DNA of 64,000 nt, taken from NCBI RefSeq assembly GCF_003054055.1, contig NZ_QBKI01000001.1, positions 496,001-560,000 of the forward strand, in the 5' to 3' direction. This document shows positions 35,057 through 43,275 of this stretch, one piece after another. Each line of letters opens with the position of its first letter. Positions within the stretch are counted from its first letter, which is position 1. The DNA comes from Pontibacter mucosus. GTDB taxonomy: Bacteria > Bacteroidota > Bacteroidia > Cytophagales > Hymenobacteraceae. The translations under genes and the position numbers were made by a program. The notes under the pieces were generated by a model. It did no database searches, was not told the origin of the DNA, and was given only the letters and a program-made list of their open reading frames with translations.

Positions 35057-36031
35057 TTATACGGCCTGCTCCTGTTTCATCTTCTTCAGGTTCACCAGCA
35101 TGTCCTCGGTCATGGCGTCCAGGTCGAAGGCCGGCTTCCAGCCCCAGTCCTGCTGGGCGGCGCTGTCGTCTATACTCTGCGGCCACGAGTCGGCAATCTT
35201 CTGGCGGGAGTCCGGCTTGTAGGTTATCTCAAACTCCGGGATGTGCTTTTTGATGGAGGCGGCAATCTCTTTCGGCGAGAAGCTCATGGCGCTCAGGTTA
35301 TAAGAGTCGCGCACTTTTATACTTGCTGCCGGGGCGTGCATCAGGTCCAGCGTGGCCTTCAGGGCATCCGGCATGTACATCATCGGCAGATAGGTGTTCT
35401 CGCTCAGGAAGCACTCAAAGGTCTCACCCTCCAGGGCCTTGTGGTAGATGTCCACGGCGTAGTCGGTGGTGCCGCCGCCGGGCAGGGCCTTGTAGCCAAT
35501 CAGGCCGGGGTAGCGGAGGCTGCGCACGTCCAGGCCATACTTCTGAAAGTAGTACTCGCACCAGCGCTCACCAGCCTGCTTGCTGATGCCGTACACGGTG
35601 TTGGGGTCCATAACAGTTTGCTGCGGCGTGTTTTGGCGCGGTGTGCTCGGTCCAAAAACAGCGATAGAGCTCGGCCAGTACACGCGCTCCACCTTCTGCT
35701 CCAGGGCCAGGTCCAGCACGTTAAACAGGCCGTCCATGTTCAGCTTCCAGGCAAACTTGGGGTTCTTCTCGCCGGTTGCCGACAACACGGCCGCCAGGTG
35801 GTAAATCTGCTTGAATTTATACTTGGAAGCGAGCCCGGCCAACACGTTTGTGTCCAGCACATCCACTTTCTCAAAGGGTCCTGAGTCGCGCAGGTCGGCT
35901 TGCTTGGGCGCTGTAACGTCTGCCGCCACCACGTTCGCATCCCCGTACATCTTGCGCAGCTCCATTGTCAGTTCGGAGCCCAGCTGTCCGCAGGCGCCTA
36001 TCACCAATACCGTGTCACTTGTGTTTGCCAT
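35057..36031 (-). CDS. NAD-dependent L-threonine 3-dehydrogenase (SDR type)
   Basis: 324 residues of the extended SDR/UDP-sugar-epimerase type. Visible: the NAD site LVIGACGQLGSELTMELRK, Asp of VVAADV, VERVYWPSSIAVFGP, the catalytic YGISK, and GTTDYAVDIYHKAL, which is typical of SDR-type threonine dehydrogenases. It oxidises threonine to 2-amino-3-oxobutyrate. The kbl gene 1.6 kb away completes the pathway to glycine and acetyl-CoA, which supports the call. Residues before ATG 36031 lack homology. It is divergent from the repeat-protein gene at 36400. Confidence 0.9.
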   Translation of the reverse strand: MANTSDTVLVIGACGQLGSELTMELRKMYGDANVVAADVTAPKQADLRDSGPFEKVDVLDTNVLAGLASKYKFKQIYHLAAVLSATGEKNPKFAWKLNMDGLFNVLDLALEQKVERVYWPSSIAVFGPSTPRQNTPQQTVMDPNTVYGISKQAGERWCEYYFQKYGLDVRSLRYPGLIGYKALPGGGTTDYAVDIYHKALEGETFECFLSENTYLPMMYMPDALKATLDLMHAPAASIKVRDSYNLSAMSFSPKEIAASIKKHIPEFEITYKPDSRQKIADSWPQSIDDSAAQQDWGWKPAFDLDAMTEDMLVNLKKMKQEQAV

Positions 36032-36399
36032 AGCGAATAAAAAATCTTTGCACAAAGTAACCGAATTCGGTGCAATCCTGAAAGCATACTTGCCAAGAAA
36101 GCTGGGGCAGGAGGGGTAAAATGGGAGAAGCCGCACACTCTGGGTCTGCGGCCTCTCAACAACCTAATCAAAACTAACCTTTTATTTTCACCTTGGTAAC
36201 AAAGGTAGGCCTGCCGGAGGGGGCAAAAAAGCGCCTCAGGCAGATTTAACGATAAGGTAACCGCCCGTAAAGTAGGGGTAACCTGTCCGGCGCGGCATCC
36301 GGATTTTCTTATCTTTGTAGGGATGCGGCGGCAAAATGGCATGCGAATAGCCAAATTGAGCCCTAAACCGTAACTTGCGGCACTAACGGCCTGTAGCCT
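36032..36399. promoter_or_regulatory. Divergent gap, tdh-type gene to repeat-protein gene
   Basis: 368 bases without a gene. TATCTTTG (36310-36317) is a -7-like box for the plus-strand gene, giving a leader of about 75 nt. A dyad GCCGCA..TGCGGC is seen at 36130-36152. I see no other structure. Confidence 0.4.
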
Positions 36400-37587
36400 A
36401 TGACATTTGAGGAGTTTCTGGTAAAAAAGCGGATAAACAAAACGGCTTTTGAAGCGGCTGACCCTGCGCGCTTTGCGGCGTGGCGGGAGATGTACGCCCA
36501 GATGCACCCCAACAGTTTTCTGGTGCAGGTAAAGATGGTGCTAAACGATGTGCGCCTGCGCTACCACCTGGCCGAGCAAGATCTGCCCAAGGCTGAACCA
36601 GCCGCCGCACGCCCGGCTGCTGTGCGCAGGGCCGTGGCACCCAAACCGGCTGCTGAAGAAGCCGTAGCTTCCGAAGAAAGTATAGCCAAACCAAGGCCGG
36701 TGGTGCGCCGCCCTGCAGCCATGCAAAAGCCTGCCGCTGAAGCTACAGAAAAGCCAGCAACAGCCGAGACGGGAGCCGAAGAAGTAAAACCCGCCGCGAG
36801 ACCAAGGCCAGTGGTTAAACGGCCGGTTATACCTACACCTGCGGATGCTAAAAGTATAGAAAAGACGCAAGCTACGGAAGAGGCAGCAAAGCCGGCGGCC
36901 CGTCCGCGCCCGGTTATCAAGCGACCTGCGGCCTTGCAGCAACCTGAAGCGGAAGGTACTCCTGCCACATCTTCAGCGGAAAGTATAAATCCGGCTGCAG
37001 CGGAAACCCCGGAGGCCAAACCAGCCCGCCCGAGGCCGGTTATCAAACGCCCGGCTGCCTTGCAGCCGCCTCAGACGGAAGAACAGGCACAGGAACCAGC
37101 TTCGGCAGAAGTTTTGGCAGACACACCAAAGCCGCCAAGGCCACGCCCGGTGATGAAAAGGCCAACAGCTTTGCAACCGCCACAGGAGGAGCAGCCAGCG
37201 CCGGCACCACCGGCTGAAGAGGCAGCTCCAAAACCACCTCGGCCAAGACCGGTTATCAAACGGCCGGTGGCGCTGCAAAAGCCGGAAGCGGAGCCGAAGG
37301 AGGAGCAAGGTATAGCGGAGGAATCTGCAGACGCACCCGCACCTGCAGCAGCGGAGAAACCAACGCCTCCGCGCCCAAGGCCGGTTATCAAGCGGCCGGT
37401 AGCCTTGCAGAAACCAGCTGCCGAAGCATCGGAAGCGGAGAACGCAAGTATAAATCCGCCTGAAAAGGAGGCAGAGCAACCACCGCAGGCAGAGGAGCAG
37501 CCGAAGCCAAAGCCGCCAAGGCCCAGGCCCATCATGCGCCGCCCGCCGCCCACGCCTGACGAGACGGGCGATGCGACCGGCCTGTAA
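36400..37587 (+). CDS. Low-complexity protein with eight RPRPVIKRP repeats
   Basis: 395 residues in two parts. Residues 1-60 form a compact, helical-looking domain (MTFEEFLVKKRINKTAFEAAD, AWREMYAQMHPNSF) that recurs in Bacteroidota hypothetical proteins. The rest is disordered, built of acidic Ala/Pro/Glu spacers and eight basic repeats with the consensus (K/R)PRPV(V/I/M)(K/R)RP, seven followed by AxQxP-like residues: KPRPVVRRPAAMQKP, RPRPVVKRPVIPTP, RPRPVIKRPAALQQP, RPRPVIKRPAALQPP, RPRPVMKRPTALQPP, RPRPVIKRPVALQKP twice and RPRPIMRRPPPTP. No signal peptide. The charged PxxP patches could bind SH3-like domains or nucleic acid; the function is unknown. Confidence 0.8.
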   Translation: MTFEEFLVKKRINKTAFEAADPARFAAWREMYAQMHPNSFLVQVKMVLNDVRLRYHLAEQDLPKAEPAAARPAAVRRAVAPKPAAEEAVASEESIAKPRPVVRRPAAMQKPAAEATEKPATAETGAEEVKPAARPRPVVKRPVIPTPADAKSIEKTQATEEAAKPAARPRPVIKRPAALQQPEAEGTPATSSAESINPAAAETPEAKPARPRPVIKRPAALQPPQTEEQAQEPASAEVLADTPKPPRPRPVMKRPTALQPPQEEQPAPAPPAEEAAPKPPRPRPVIKRPVALQKPEAEPKEEQGIAEESADAPAPAAAEKPTPPRPRPVIKRPVALQKPAAEASEAENASINPPEKEAEQPPQAEEQPKPKPPRPRPIMRRPPPTPDETGDATGL

Positions 37588-37600
37588 GTATACTTAAAAG

Positions 37601-37636
37601 CGAACAACGAACAACGATATAACGATAAACGAAACT
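37601..37636 (+). repeat. Heptamer tract directly before the kbl start codon
   Basis: CGAACAA twice exactly, then CGATATAA, CGATAAA and CGAAACT, immediately followed by the ATG of kbl at 37637. The tract forms the whole apparent 5' leader close to the start. Confidence 0.8.
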
Positions 37637-38833
37637 ATGTACGAAACCTTAAAACCAGACTTAGAAAAGCAGCTTGCCGAGATTAAAGAGGCGGGCTTGT
37701 ATAAGCAGGAGCGTATCATCACCACCCCGCAGGGCGCTGACATCGATACCACGCAGATGGCCCATGTGCTGAATTTCTGCGCCAACAACTACCTGGGCCT
37801 GTCGGCGCACCCCAAGGTGATAAACGCTGCCAAGGAGGCCATCGACACGCACGGCTACGGCATGAGCTCGGTGCGCTTTATCTGCGGCACGCAGGATATC
37901 CACAAGGAGCTGGAGCGCAAGATCTCCGAGTTCCTGGGCACGGAAGATACGATCCTGTACGCCGCTGCCTTCGACGCCAACGGGGGCGTGTTCGAACCAC
38001 TGTTCGATGCCGAGTCGGCTATTATTTCCGATGCCCTGAACCATGCCTCTATTATTGACGGTGTGCGTCTGTGCAAGGCGCAGCGTTTCCGCTACGAGCA
38101 CAACAACATGGAGGACCTGGAGGCAAAGCTGCAGGAGGCCGTAAACGCCAACACCAAGCACCGCATCATCGTAACCGACGGTTCTTTCTCGATGGACGGC
38201 ACGGTGGCTCAGCTGGATAAGATCGTCGCACTGGCCGATAAGTATAAAGCCCTGGTCATGGTGGACGACTCCCACTCGACTGGTTTTATGGGCAAAACAG
38301 GCCGCGGCGTGCACGAGTACCACAACGTGATGGGCAAGATCGATATCATCACAGGCACGCTGGGCAAAGCCCTGGGCGGTGCGATGGGTGGCTTCACGTC
38401 AGGCCACAAGGAGATTATCGATATGCTGCGCCAGCGCTCGCGCCCATACCTGTTCTCTAACTCCCTGGCCCCGTCTATTGTGGGTGCTTCCATCGCCGTG
38501 CTGGACATGCTAAGCTCTACTACCGAGCTGCGCGACAAGCTGGAGTGGAACACCAGGTACTTCCGCGAGCAGATCACGCTGGCCGGTTTCGACATCAAGC
38601 CAGGCGACCACCCGATTGTGCCGGTAATGCTCTACGACGCCCCGCTGGCGCAGGAGTTTGCCGCCCGCATGCTCGACAGAGGCATCTACGTAATCGGTTT
38701 CTACTATCCGGTGGTACCGAAAGGCCAGGCCCGTATCCGGGTGCAGCTCTCCGCCGTGCACGACAAAGAGCACATCGATAAGTGTATCGACGCCTTCGTG
38801 ACGGTCGGCAAAGAGCTGGGTGTAATCAAGTAA
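37637..38833 (+). CDS. kbl: Glycine C-acetyltransferase (2-amino-3-ketobutyrate CoA ligase)
   Basis: 398 residues. A PLP enzyme of the alpha-oxoamine synthase family that splits 2-amino-3-oxobutyrate with CoA into glycine and acetyl-CoA. Visible: [74 protein letters not shown] and the Schiff-base lysine in [16 protein letters not shown]. With the SDR dehydrogenase at 35057-36031 it forms the two-step threonine degradation route. Preceded by heptamer repeats, followed by a terminator. Confidence 0.95.
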   Translation: MYETLKPDLEKQLAEIKEAGLYKQERIITTPQGADIDTTQMAHVLNFCANNYLGLSAHPKVINAAKEAIDTHGYGMSSVRFICGTQDIHKELERKISEFLGTEDTILYAAAFDANGGVFEPLFDAESAIISDALNHASIIDGVRLCKAQRFRYEHNNMEDLEAKLQEAVNANTKHRIIVTDGSFSMDGTVAQLDKIVALADKYKALVMVDDSHSTGFMGKTGRGVHEYHNVMGKIDIITGTLGKALGGAMGGFTSGHKEIIDMLRQRSRPYLFSNSLAPSIVGASIAVLDMLSSTTELRDKLEWNTRYFREQITLAGFDIKPGDHPIVPVMLYDAPLAQEFAARMLDRGIYVIGFYYPVVPKGQARIRVQLSAVHDKEHIDKCIDAFVTVGKELGVIK

Positions 38834-38856
38834 GTATAAACCCAGGCTAAGGTATA

Positions 38857-38893
38857 GAAAAGCCACTCCTGCTATGGGGGTGGCTTTATTTTT
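38857..38893 (+). terminator. Intrinsic terminator after kbl
   Basis: AAAGCCACTCC and GGGGTGGCTTT (one wobble) form the stem, with ATTTTTTG behind it. Confidence 0.82.
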
Positions 38894-38928
38894 TGTACCT
38901 TGTATCAAACTCAAGGTAAATCAGAAGT

Positions 38929-39216
38929 ATGAACAACATAAAGATAAAGCCGGGGCAGGTGTTGCTGGGTACCGTGATGTCGTGGATGGTGATCTCGTTT
39001 CTGGCTTATACTACCGCTGATATGCGCGGGGAGGCTAACATTGTGTATACCCTGTTGCAGATAACGTTCTACTTCTCGCTGCTGCTGTCGGTGGAGGCGT
39101 ACCTGAGCATGCTGCTCAACCCGCAGTGGACGCGCGTAAACCTGGGTACCATCCTGCTGCTCATCGCGCCGGCACTGCTGTACCTGATGTGGTTCGTGAG
39201 CGAAAAGCTGTTTTAG
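38929..39216 (+). CDS. Small membrane protein, three predicted helices
   Basis: 95 residues with about three hydrophobic segments (VLLGTVMSWMVISFLAYTT, VYTLLQITFYFSLLLSVEAY, ILLLIAPALLYLMWFVSEKLF). No family is recognised. Three bases separate it from the next small membrane protein, so both are probably co-transcribed and act together. The ATG is 8 nt behind the AAGT stretch. Confidence 0.65.
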   Translation: MNNIKIKPGQVLLGTVMSWMVISFLAYTTADMRGEANIVYTLLQITFYFSLLLSVEAYLSMLLNPQWTRVNLGTILLLIAPALLYLMWFVSEKLF

Positions 39217-39219
39217 CCC

Positions 39220-39426
39220 ATGGAGTTGTTCGAACGCAACCCGGCCATCTTTCTGCTGGTATCGCTCAACTACCTGCTGGTGGCTGCGGCCCTTTACCAC
39301 CTGGTTTTCCGGTCGGATTATACTCTGACGCAGCGCCTGCTCTGGATGGCGGCACTGTGGCTGCTGCCCGGTCTGGGCATTCTCTCCTATTGGCTGGTAT
39401 GGTACCGCCGGGCAGGAAGGCTGTGA
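39220..39426 (+). CDS. Small membrane protein, PLDc_N-like
   Basis: 68 residues. Two hydrophobic segments separated by RSDYTLTQR, ending LLPGLGILSYWLVWYRRAGR. The arrangement, with W-x-x-A-L-W-L-L-P-G-L-G, resembles the phospholipase D nuclease N-terminal (PLDc_N) unit found in cardiolipin synthases and in small stand-alone membrane proteins. Co-transcribed with 38929-39216. A terminator follows at 39457. Confidence 0.65.
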   Translation: MELFERNPAIFLLVSLNYLLVAAALYHLVFRSDYTLTQRLLWMAALWLLPGLGILSYWLVWYRRAGRL

Positions 39427-39456
39427 GGTATGAGTTGCGGAGTTTGAGAGTTGTAG

Positions 39457-39479
39457 AGGCGCAATACTTGCGCCTTTTT
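39457..39479 (+). terminator. Intrinsic terminator
   Basis: AGGCGCAA and TTGCGCCT form an 8-bp stem with a 3-nt loop, followed by TTTT. It closes the two small membrane protein genes. Confidence 0.82.
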
Positions 39480-39511
39480 AGTTAGAAAGTTAAAAAGTTA
39501 GAAGGTTAGAA
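39480..39511. repeat. Octamer tract (AGTTAGAA)n
   Basis: Four near-identical 8-mers: AGTTAGAA, AGTTAAAA, AGTTAGAA, GGTTAGAA, then AGTATAAA, so the tract grades into the AAGTATAA motif. The same octamer, read on the other strand as (YTCTAACT)n, stands before the starts of the DoxX, aroK and LytS-kinase genes. The rest of the gap to 39695 holds two short direct or inverted hairpin pieces but no gene. Confidence 0.8.
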
Positions 39512-39695
39512 AGTATAAACGCCTGGCGGCCGGTATCCAACCGGTGACGCACCGTGGGTGGCGAGCCTCCAGACTCGCTTGTGTTTTTTCCTAATAATCT
39601 CCTATTCCTCAGGAGCGCTCTCACAGGCTCCAAACGCCCGTCCTACAGGAAGGTTTTGGCGATTCCCCAAGTATAGATTCTGCAAAGTATAAAGC

Positions 39696-40541
39696 CTACG
39701 CCGCGCTGACGGATTTCTCGGAGGCTGGGGCGGTGGCCGGTTTCTGATCAGTATCGAAGAGGAACTGGTTGAGCTTCAGGCGCAGGTCGGCGGACGTGAG
39801 GTTACGGTAGGCTTCCCCGTTGCGTACCAGGGCAATCTGCCCCGTCTCTTCCGACACCACCAGTACCACGCTGTCAGTGATCTCGGTCAGGCCGATGGCG
39901 GCGCGGTGGCGCAGGCCCATAGAGGCCGGAATCTCCTGGTTTTCCGACACGGGAAGTATGCAGCGGGCCGCCTTGATACGGTTGCCCGAGATGATCACAG
40001 CGCCGTCGTGCAGCGGGCTGTTTTTGTTGAAGATGGACATCAGCAAGCGCTTCGAAATCACGGCATCAATCAGGTCACCGGACTCTGCGTAGTACTTCAG
40101 TTCCGAGCTCTTGGCAAACACAATCAGGGCACCGGTGTTTTTGGCCGCCAACGACTTGGCCGCTTCGATAAAGGGCGTGAGGCTTAGTTTCTCGCTCTGC
40201 TCGCGGCGCCACGGAAAGCCACCCCAGAATCGCTCGTGGTTCAAGGAGGTGGTTTTGCCTATCAGCAGCAGGAAGCGCCGGATCTCGGGCTGAAAAAGGA
40301 TAATGGCTGCCAGCACACCCACGCCCATGAATTGCCCCAGTATAATACTGAGCAGCTCCATGCCGGCAGCGCGCACTACCAGGTAGAGCAGGTAGATGGA
40401 AAGCAGGCCCAGGAAGATCTTCAGAGCCACACTGCCCGACAGCAGCTTGTATAGCTGGTAAAGCAGTGCTGTAACAAGCAGGATGTCAATGATATCCTGC
40501 AGCCCAATCTCTAAGAACCCTATGGTGAATAAAAAAATCAA
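39696..40541 (-). CDS. cdaA: Diadenylate cyclase CdaA
   Basis: 281 residues. Makes the second messenger c-di-AMP from two ATP. About three transmembrane segments occupy the first 90 residues, followed by the DAC domain with the two catalytic motifs DGA (SPLHDGAVII) and RHR (GLRHRAAIGLTE). The start is TTG 40541, placed four bases inside folP, giving an overlap of TTGA: the folP stop TGA is contained in the cdaA start. Operon with folP; translational coupling is likely. Confidence 0.93.
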   Translation of the reverse strand: MIFLFTIGFLEIGLQDIIDILLVTALLYQLYKLLSGSVALKIFLGLLSIYLLYLVVRAAGMELLSIILGQFMGVGVLAAIILFQPEIRRFLLLIGKTTSLNHERFWGGFPWRREQSEKLSLTPFIEAAKSLAAKNTGALIVFAKSSELKYYAESGDLIDAVISKRLLMSIFNKNSPLHDGAVIISGNRIKAARCILPVSENQEIPASMGLRHRAAIGLTEITDSVVLVVSEETGQIALVRNGEAYRNLTSADLRLKLNQFLFDTDQKPATAPASEKSVSAA

Positions 40542-41404
40542 AGTTTGGTTTTCTCTAGTAGTACGATGGTTTGCTTAGCTTCTTTTACGTCGTGCACCCG
40601 CAAAATGTCGGCTCCCTTCATCAACGCCACACAGTTCACGGCTATTGTGCCCGTCAGCGCATCGGCCTGGTTAATGCCTAGCGATTTGTAGACCATGGAT
40701 TTGCGCGACATGCCCGCCAGCACCGGCAGCCCAAAGATGCGGAGCTCCTCCATATGGCGCAGCAGCTCATAGTTCTGATCCACCGTTTTGGCAAAACCGA
40801 AGCCGGGGTCCAGGATCACATCCTTCACGCCGAGTTGCTGTAGCTTGGCCAGTTGGGCACGCATCTCGTCCAGCACGTCTATCACTAAATTGTTATACTC
40901 CGTCAGGCTGGCCATTGTCTGTGGGGTGCCGCGCATGTGCATCAGGATGTAGGGCACCTGCAGCCGGGCAATGGTCTCGAACATGGCCTCGTCCAGCAGC
41001 CCGCCTCCCACATCGTTGATGATGTGCGCGCCGGCGGCTATACTTGCCTCGGCCACATCGGCCCGAAAAGTATCGACGGAGATAATGGCTTCTGGGAAGT
41101 TCTGAAGGATGGCCTCGATGGCGGGCAGAATGCGGTCCTGCTCCTCCTGTGAGGTAACCTCCGCAGCGCCGGGGCGGGTGCTATAACCGCCAATGTCCAG
41201 TATGTCGGCGCCGTCGGCCAGCATTTGCGCTGCCTTACGCACGGCCTCCTCGGCGGAGCTCAGGCGGCTACCCGGGAAAAAGGAATCCGGGGTCAGGTTC
41301 AGGATACCCATCACGAGCGGCACCTCCAGCGAGAGGAGCTTTCCGCGGCAGTTTAGTGTGGATTTTTTCTTAAAAAGCGTATCTTTCGCTTCCAATGTTG
41401 GCAT
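40538..41404 (-). CDS. folP: Dihydropteroate synthase
   Basis: 288 residues. Joins 6-hydroxymethyl-dihydropterin pyrophosphate to p-aminobenzoate in folate synthesis. Conserved: VMGILNLTPDSFFPG, DILDIGGYSTRPGA, ISVDTFRADVAEASI, INDVGGG, and LDPGFGFAKTVDQNY. TIM-barrel. ATG 41404; the plus-strand DUF1599 gene starts at 41395, so the two genes are divergent with a 10-bp overlap (or none if the latter starts at TTG 41440). Overlaps cdaA by four bases. Confidence 0.95.
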   Translation of the reverse strand: MPTLEAKDTLFKKKSTLNCRGKLLSLEVPLVMGILNLTPDSFFPGSRLSSAEEAVRKAAQMLADGADILDIGGYSTRPGAAEVTSQEEQDRILPAIEAILQNFPEAIISVDTFRADVAEASIAAGAHIINDVGGGLLDEAMFETIARLQVPYILMHMRGTPQTMASLTEYNNLVIDVLDEMRAQLAKLQQLGVKDVILDPGFGFAKTVDQNYELLRHMEELRIFGLPVLAGMSRKSMVYKSLGINQADALTGTIAVNCVALMKGADILRVHDVKEAKQTIVLLEKTKL

Positions 41405-41994
41405 GTGCGTCAATTATTTTTAAAATTAAAGCTAAAAAGTTGATTAGTCAAACACTGCAGGAATATAATCAGGTAGTACAGCGCTGCAAGGACACCTTTG
41501 TGAAGAAAACCAAGGACTATGGCACTGCCTGGCGCGTGCTGCGGCTTCCGTCTATCACAGATCAGATCTTCATCAAGGCCCAGCGCATCCGCTCTATCCA
41601 GGAAAAAGGCAAACAGCTGGTGGCTGACGACATCAACAGCGAGTTTGTGGGCATCATCAACTACTGCGTGATTGCGCTGATGCAGCTCAACCTGCCCGCC
41701 GATGCTCCGCTGAGCCTTTCGGCCGAGGAGGTGGAGCGGGAGTACACCCGCCACATCGAGGAGAACATCCAGCTGCTGAACGCCAAGAACCACGACTACG
41801 GCGAGGCCTGGCGCGACATGCGCGTGAGCTCCATCACCGACATCATCCTGATGAAACTTTACCGCACCAAGCAGATAGAGGACAACGAGGGGCAGACGCT
41901 GATCTCGGAGGGCGTGGAGGCCAACTACCGCGACATGATAAACTACGCCGTGTTTGCGCTTATCAAGTCCGGCTATACGGAGAAGGTGGGTTAA
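41395..41994 (+). CDS. DUF1599 protein with two tandem repeats
   Basis: Up to 199 residues. The homologous part is two tandem copies of one 75-residue unit: (1) YNQVVQRCKDTFVKKTKDYG-TAWRVLRLPSITDQI, and (2) YTRHIEENIQLLNAKNHDYG-EAWRDMRVSSITDII. The shared motif is DYGxAWRxxRxxSITDxI, then a closing helix with INY. DUF1599 is sometimes called a nucleotide-modification-associated domain; its activity is not known to me. The start is uncertain: ATG 41395 overlaps folP, while TTG 41440 begins at the first homologous residues. Followed by the DoxX gene after a microsatellite. Confidence 0.85.
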   Translation: MLACASIIFKIKAKKLISQTLQEYNQVVQRCKDTFVKKTKDYGTAWRVLRLPSITDQIFIKAQRIRSIQEKGKQLVADDINSEFVGIINYCVIALMQLNLPADAPLSLSAEEVEREYTRHIEENIQLLNAKNHDYGEAWRDMRVSSITDIILMKLYRTKQIEDNEGQTLISEGVEANYRDMINYAVFALIKSGYTEKVG

Positions 41995-42058
41995 AAAGGT
42001 AAAAGCCTCAAGTATAACCTTCTAACTTTCTAACTGTTAAGACGCAGGAATTGCGACT

Positions 42059-42090
42059 CTTTAACTCCCAAACTCTTTAACTCTCAAACT
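42059..42090 (+). repeat. Octamer microsatellite before the DoxX start
   Basis: Four 8-mers CTTTAACT, CCCAAACT, CTTTAACT, CTCAAACT, six bases before the ATG (42097). Two more copies, TTCTAACT twice, lie at 42020-42035. Confidence 0.85.
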
Positions 42091-42096
42091 TAAAAG

Positions 42097-43203
42097 ATGA
42101 AGTTTATCAGTAAATTCTTCTGGCTCTTTGTAGGGGTGCTGTTCATTTTTTCGGGGCTGATCAAGATAAACGACCCGGTGGGCACGGCCATTAAGTTGGA
42201 GGAGTATTTTGATGTCTTCTCGCAGGACATCGCACCGTTTTTCAAAAGCTTTGAGCCCTACTCGCTGTTTTTGTCCATCTTCCTGAGCGCGGCGGAGATT
42301 GTGCTGGGCGTGGCGCTGCTGGTGCGCTACCAGCTAAAGGCAGTACTGTGGCTGCTGCTCATCATGATCGTGTTCTTCACCTTCCTTACCTTCTACTCGG
42401 CCTATTTCGACAAGGTAACCGACTGCGGCTGCTTTGGCGATGCCATCAAGCTGACGCCGTGGGAGTCGTTTACGAAGGACGTGGTGCTGCTGGTGATGAT
42501 TGTGGTGCTCCTGTTTACGCAGCAGTACCTGCAGCCCTTCATGCGCGCCTCCTCAGGAGCCATTATCACCATTATTGTCACAGCGCTGTCGGTGGCGGTG
42601 GGGTGGTATGCCTACGAGCACCTGCCTTACATCGACTTCAGGGCTTATAAAGTGGGCAACAACATCCCGGAGCTCATGAAACCGTCGGAGCCGCTGCGCT
42701 ACAAGTACATCCTGACCAAAAACGGGCAGGACGAGGAGTTTGAAGAGTACCCGATGGACACCACCTATACTTTTAAGCAGATGGTGGCCATAAACCCGGA
42801 GGCAGGCCCCAAGATTACGGACTTTAACGTGTGGAACGACGAGGGCGACCACACGCAGGAGGTGCTGACAGGCAAAAAGCTGCTGATTATCGTGCACAAC
42901 GTGGCCAAGGCAGAAACGGATAACATCAAAGCCATCAACGCACTGGTGAAGGCCGCGGAGGCAGCCGGTATTACACCACTGGTGGTCACCAGCAGCAGCG
43001 CCGCCGACTTCGAGAAGTTCCGCCACGAGGTAAACCTGGCGGTGCCCTACTACTTCGGCGACGGCACCGTGCTCAAAACCATCATTCGCTCCAACCCCGG
43101 CCTCGTGCTACTACAGGACGGCACCGTTAAAGGCAAGTGGCACCACAACGACACCCCAAGTATAGAGGAGGTAAAGGAGGCGCTGGTGCAGAATGAGGAG
43201 TAG
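42097..43203 (+). CDS. BT_3928-type DoxX/MauE-like membrane protein with C-terminal domain
   Basis: 368 residues. About residues 1-170 form a four-to-five-helix DoxX-like membrane domain (MKFISKFFWLFVGVLFIFSGLIKINDP), with a Cys pair in the loop DCGCFGDAIKL as in MauE-type redox membrane proteins. The rest (about 190-368) is soluble; KLLIIVHNVAKAETDNIKAIN, TPLVVTSSSAADFEKF and NPGLVLLQDGTVKGKWHHND look like a thioredoxin-type fold without CxxC. Its role could be thiol or quinone redox in the envelope; that is inference. A microsatellite precedes it; aroK follows. Confidence 0.82.
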   Translation: MKFISKFFWLFVGVLFIFSGLIKINDPVGTAIKLEEYFDVFSQDIAPFFKSFEPYSLFLSIFLSAAEIVLGVALLVRYQLKAVLWLLLIMIVFFTFLTFYSAYFDKVTDCGCFGDAIKLTPWESFTKDVVLLVMIVVLLFTQQYLQPFMRASSGAIITIIVTALSVAVGWYAYEHLPYIDFRAYKVGNNIPELMKPSEPLRYKYILTKNGQDEEFEEYPMDTTYTFKQMVAINPEAGPKITDFNVWNDEGDHTQEVLTGKKLLIIVHNVAKAETDNIKAINALVKAAEAAGITPLVVTSSSAADFEKFRHEVNLAVPYYFGDGTVLKTIIRSNPGLVLLQDGTVKGKWHHNDTPSIEEVKEALVQNEE

Positions 43204-43231
43204 GTTGCGAACCACCCCCCCTTCCTGACTT

Positions 43232-43271
43232 CTCTAACTCCCAAACTCTCTAACTTTCTAACTCTCTAACT
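43232..43271 (+). repeat. Octamer microsatellite before the aroK start
   Basis: Five 8-mers CTCTAACT, CCCAAACT, CTCTAACT, TTCTAACT, CTCTAACT, then CCTA and the ATG (43276): only four bases between repeat and start. Confidence 0.9.
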
Positions 43272-43275
43272 CCTA

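Noticed and set aside
36680..37560. Regularly spaced repeats that might suggest a CRISPR array
   Set aside because: The repeats are in frame within a protein gene, vary in sequence and encode the RPRPVIKRP unit; spacers are also coding.
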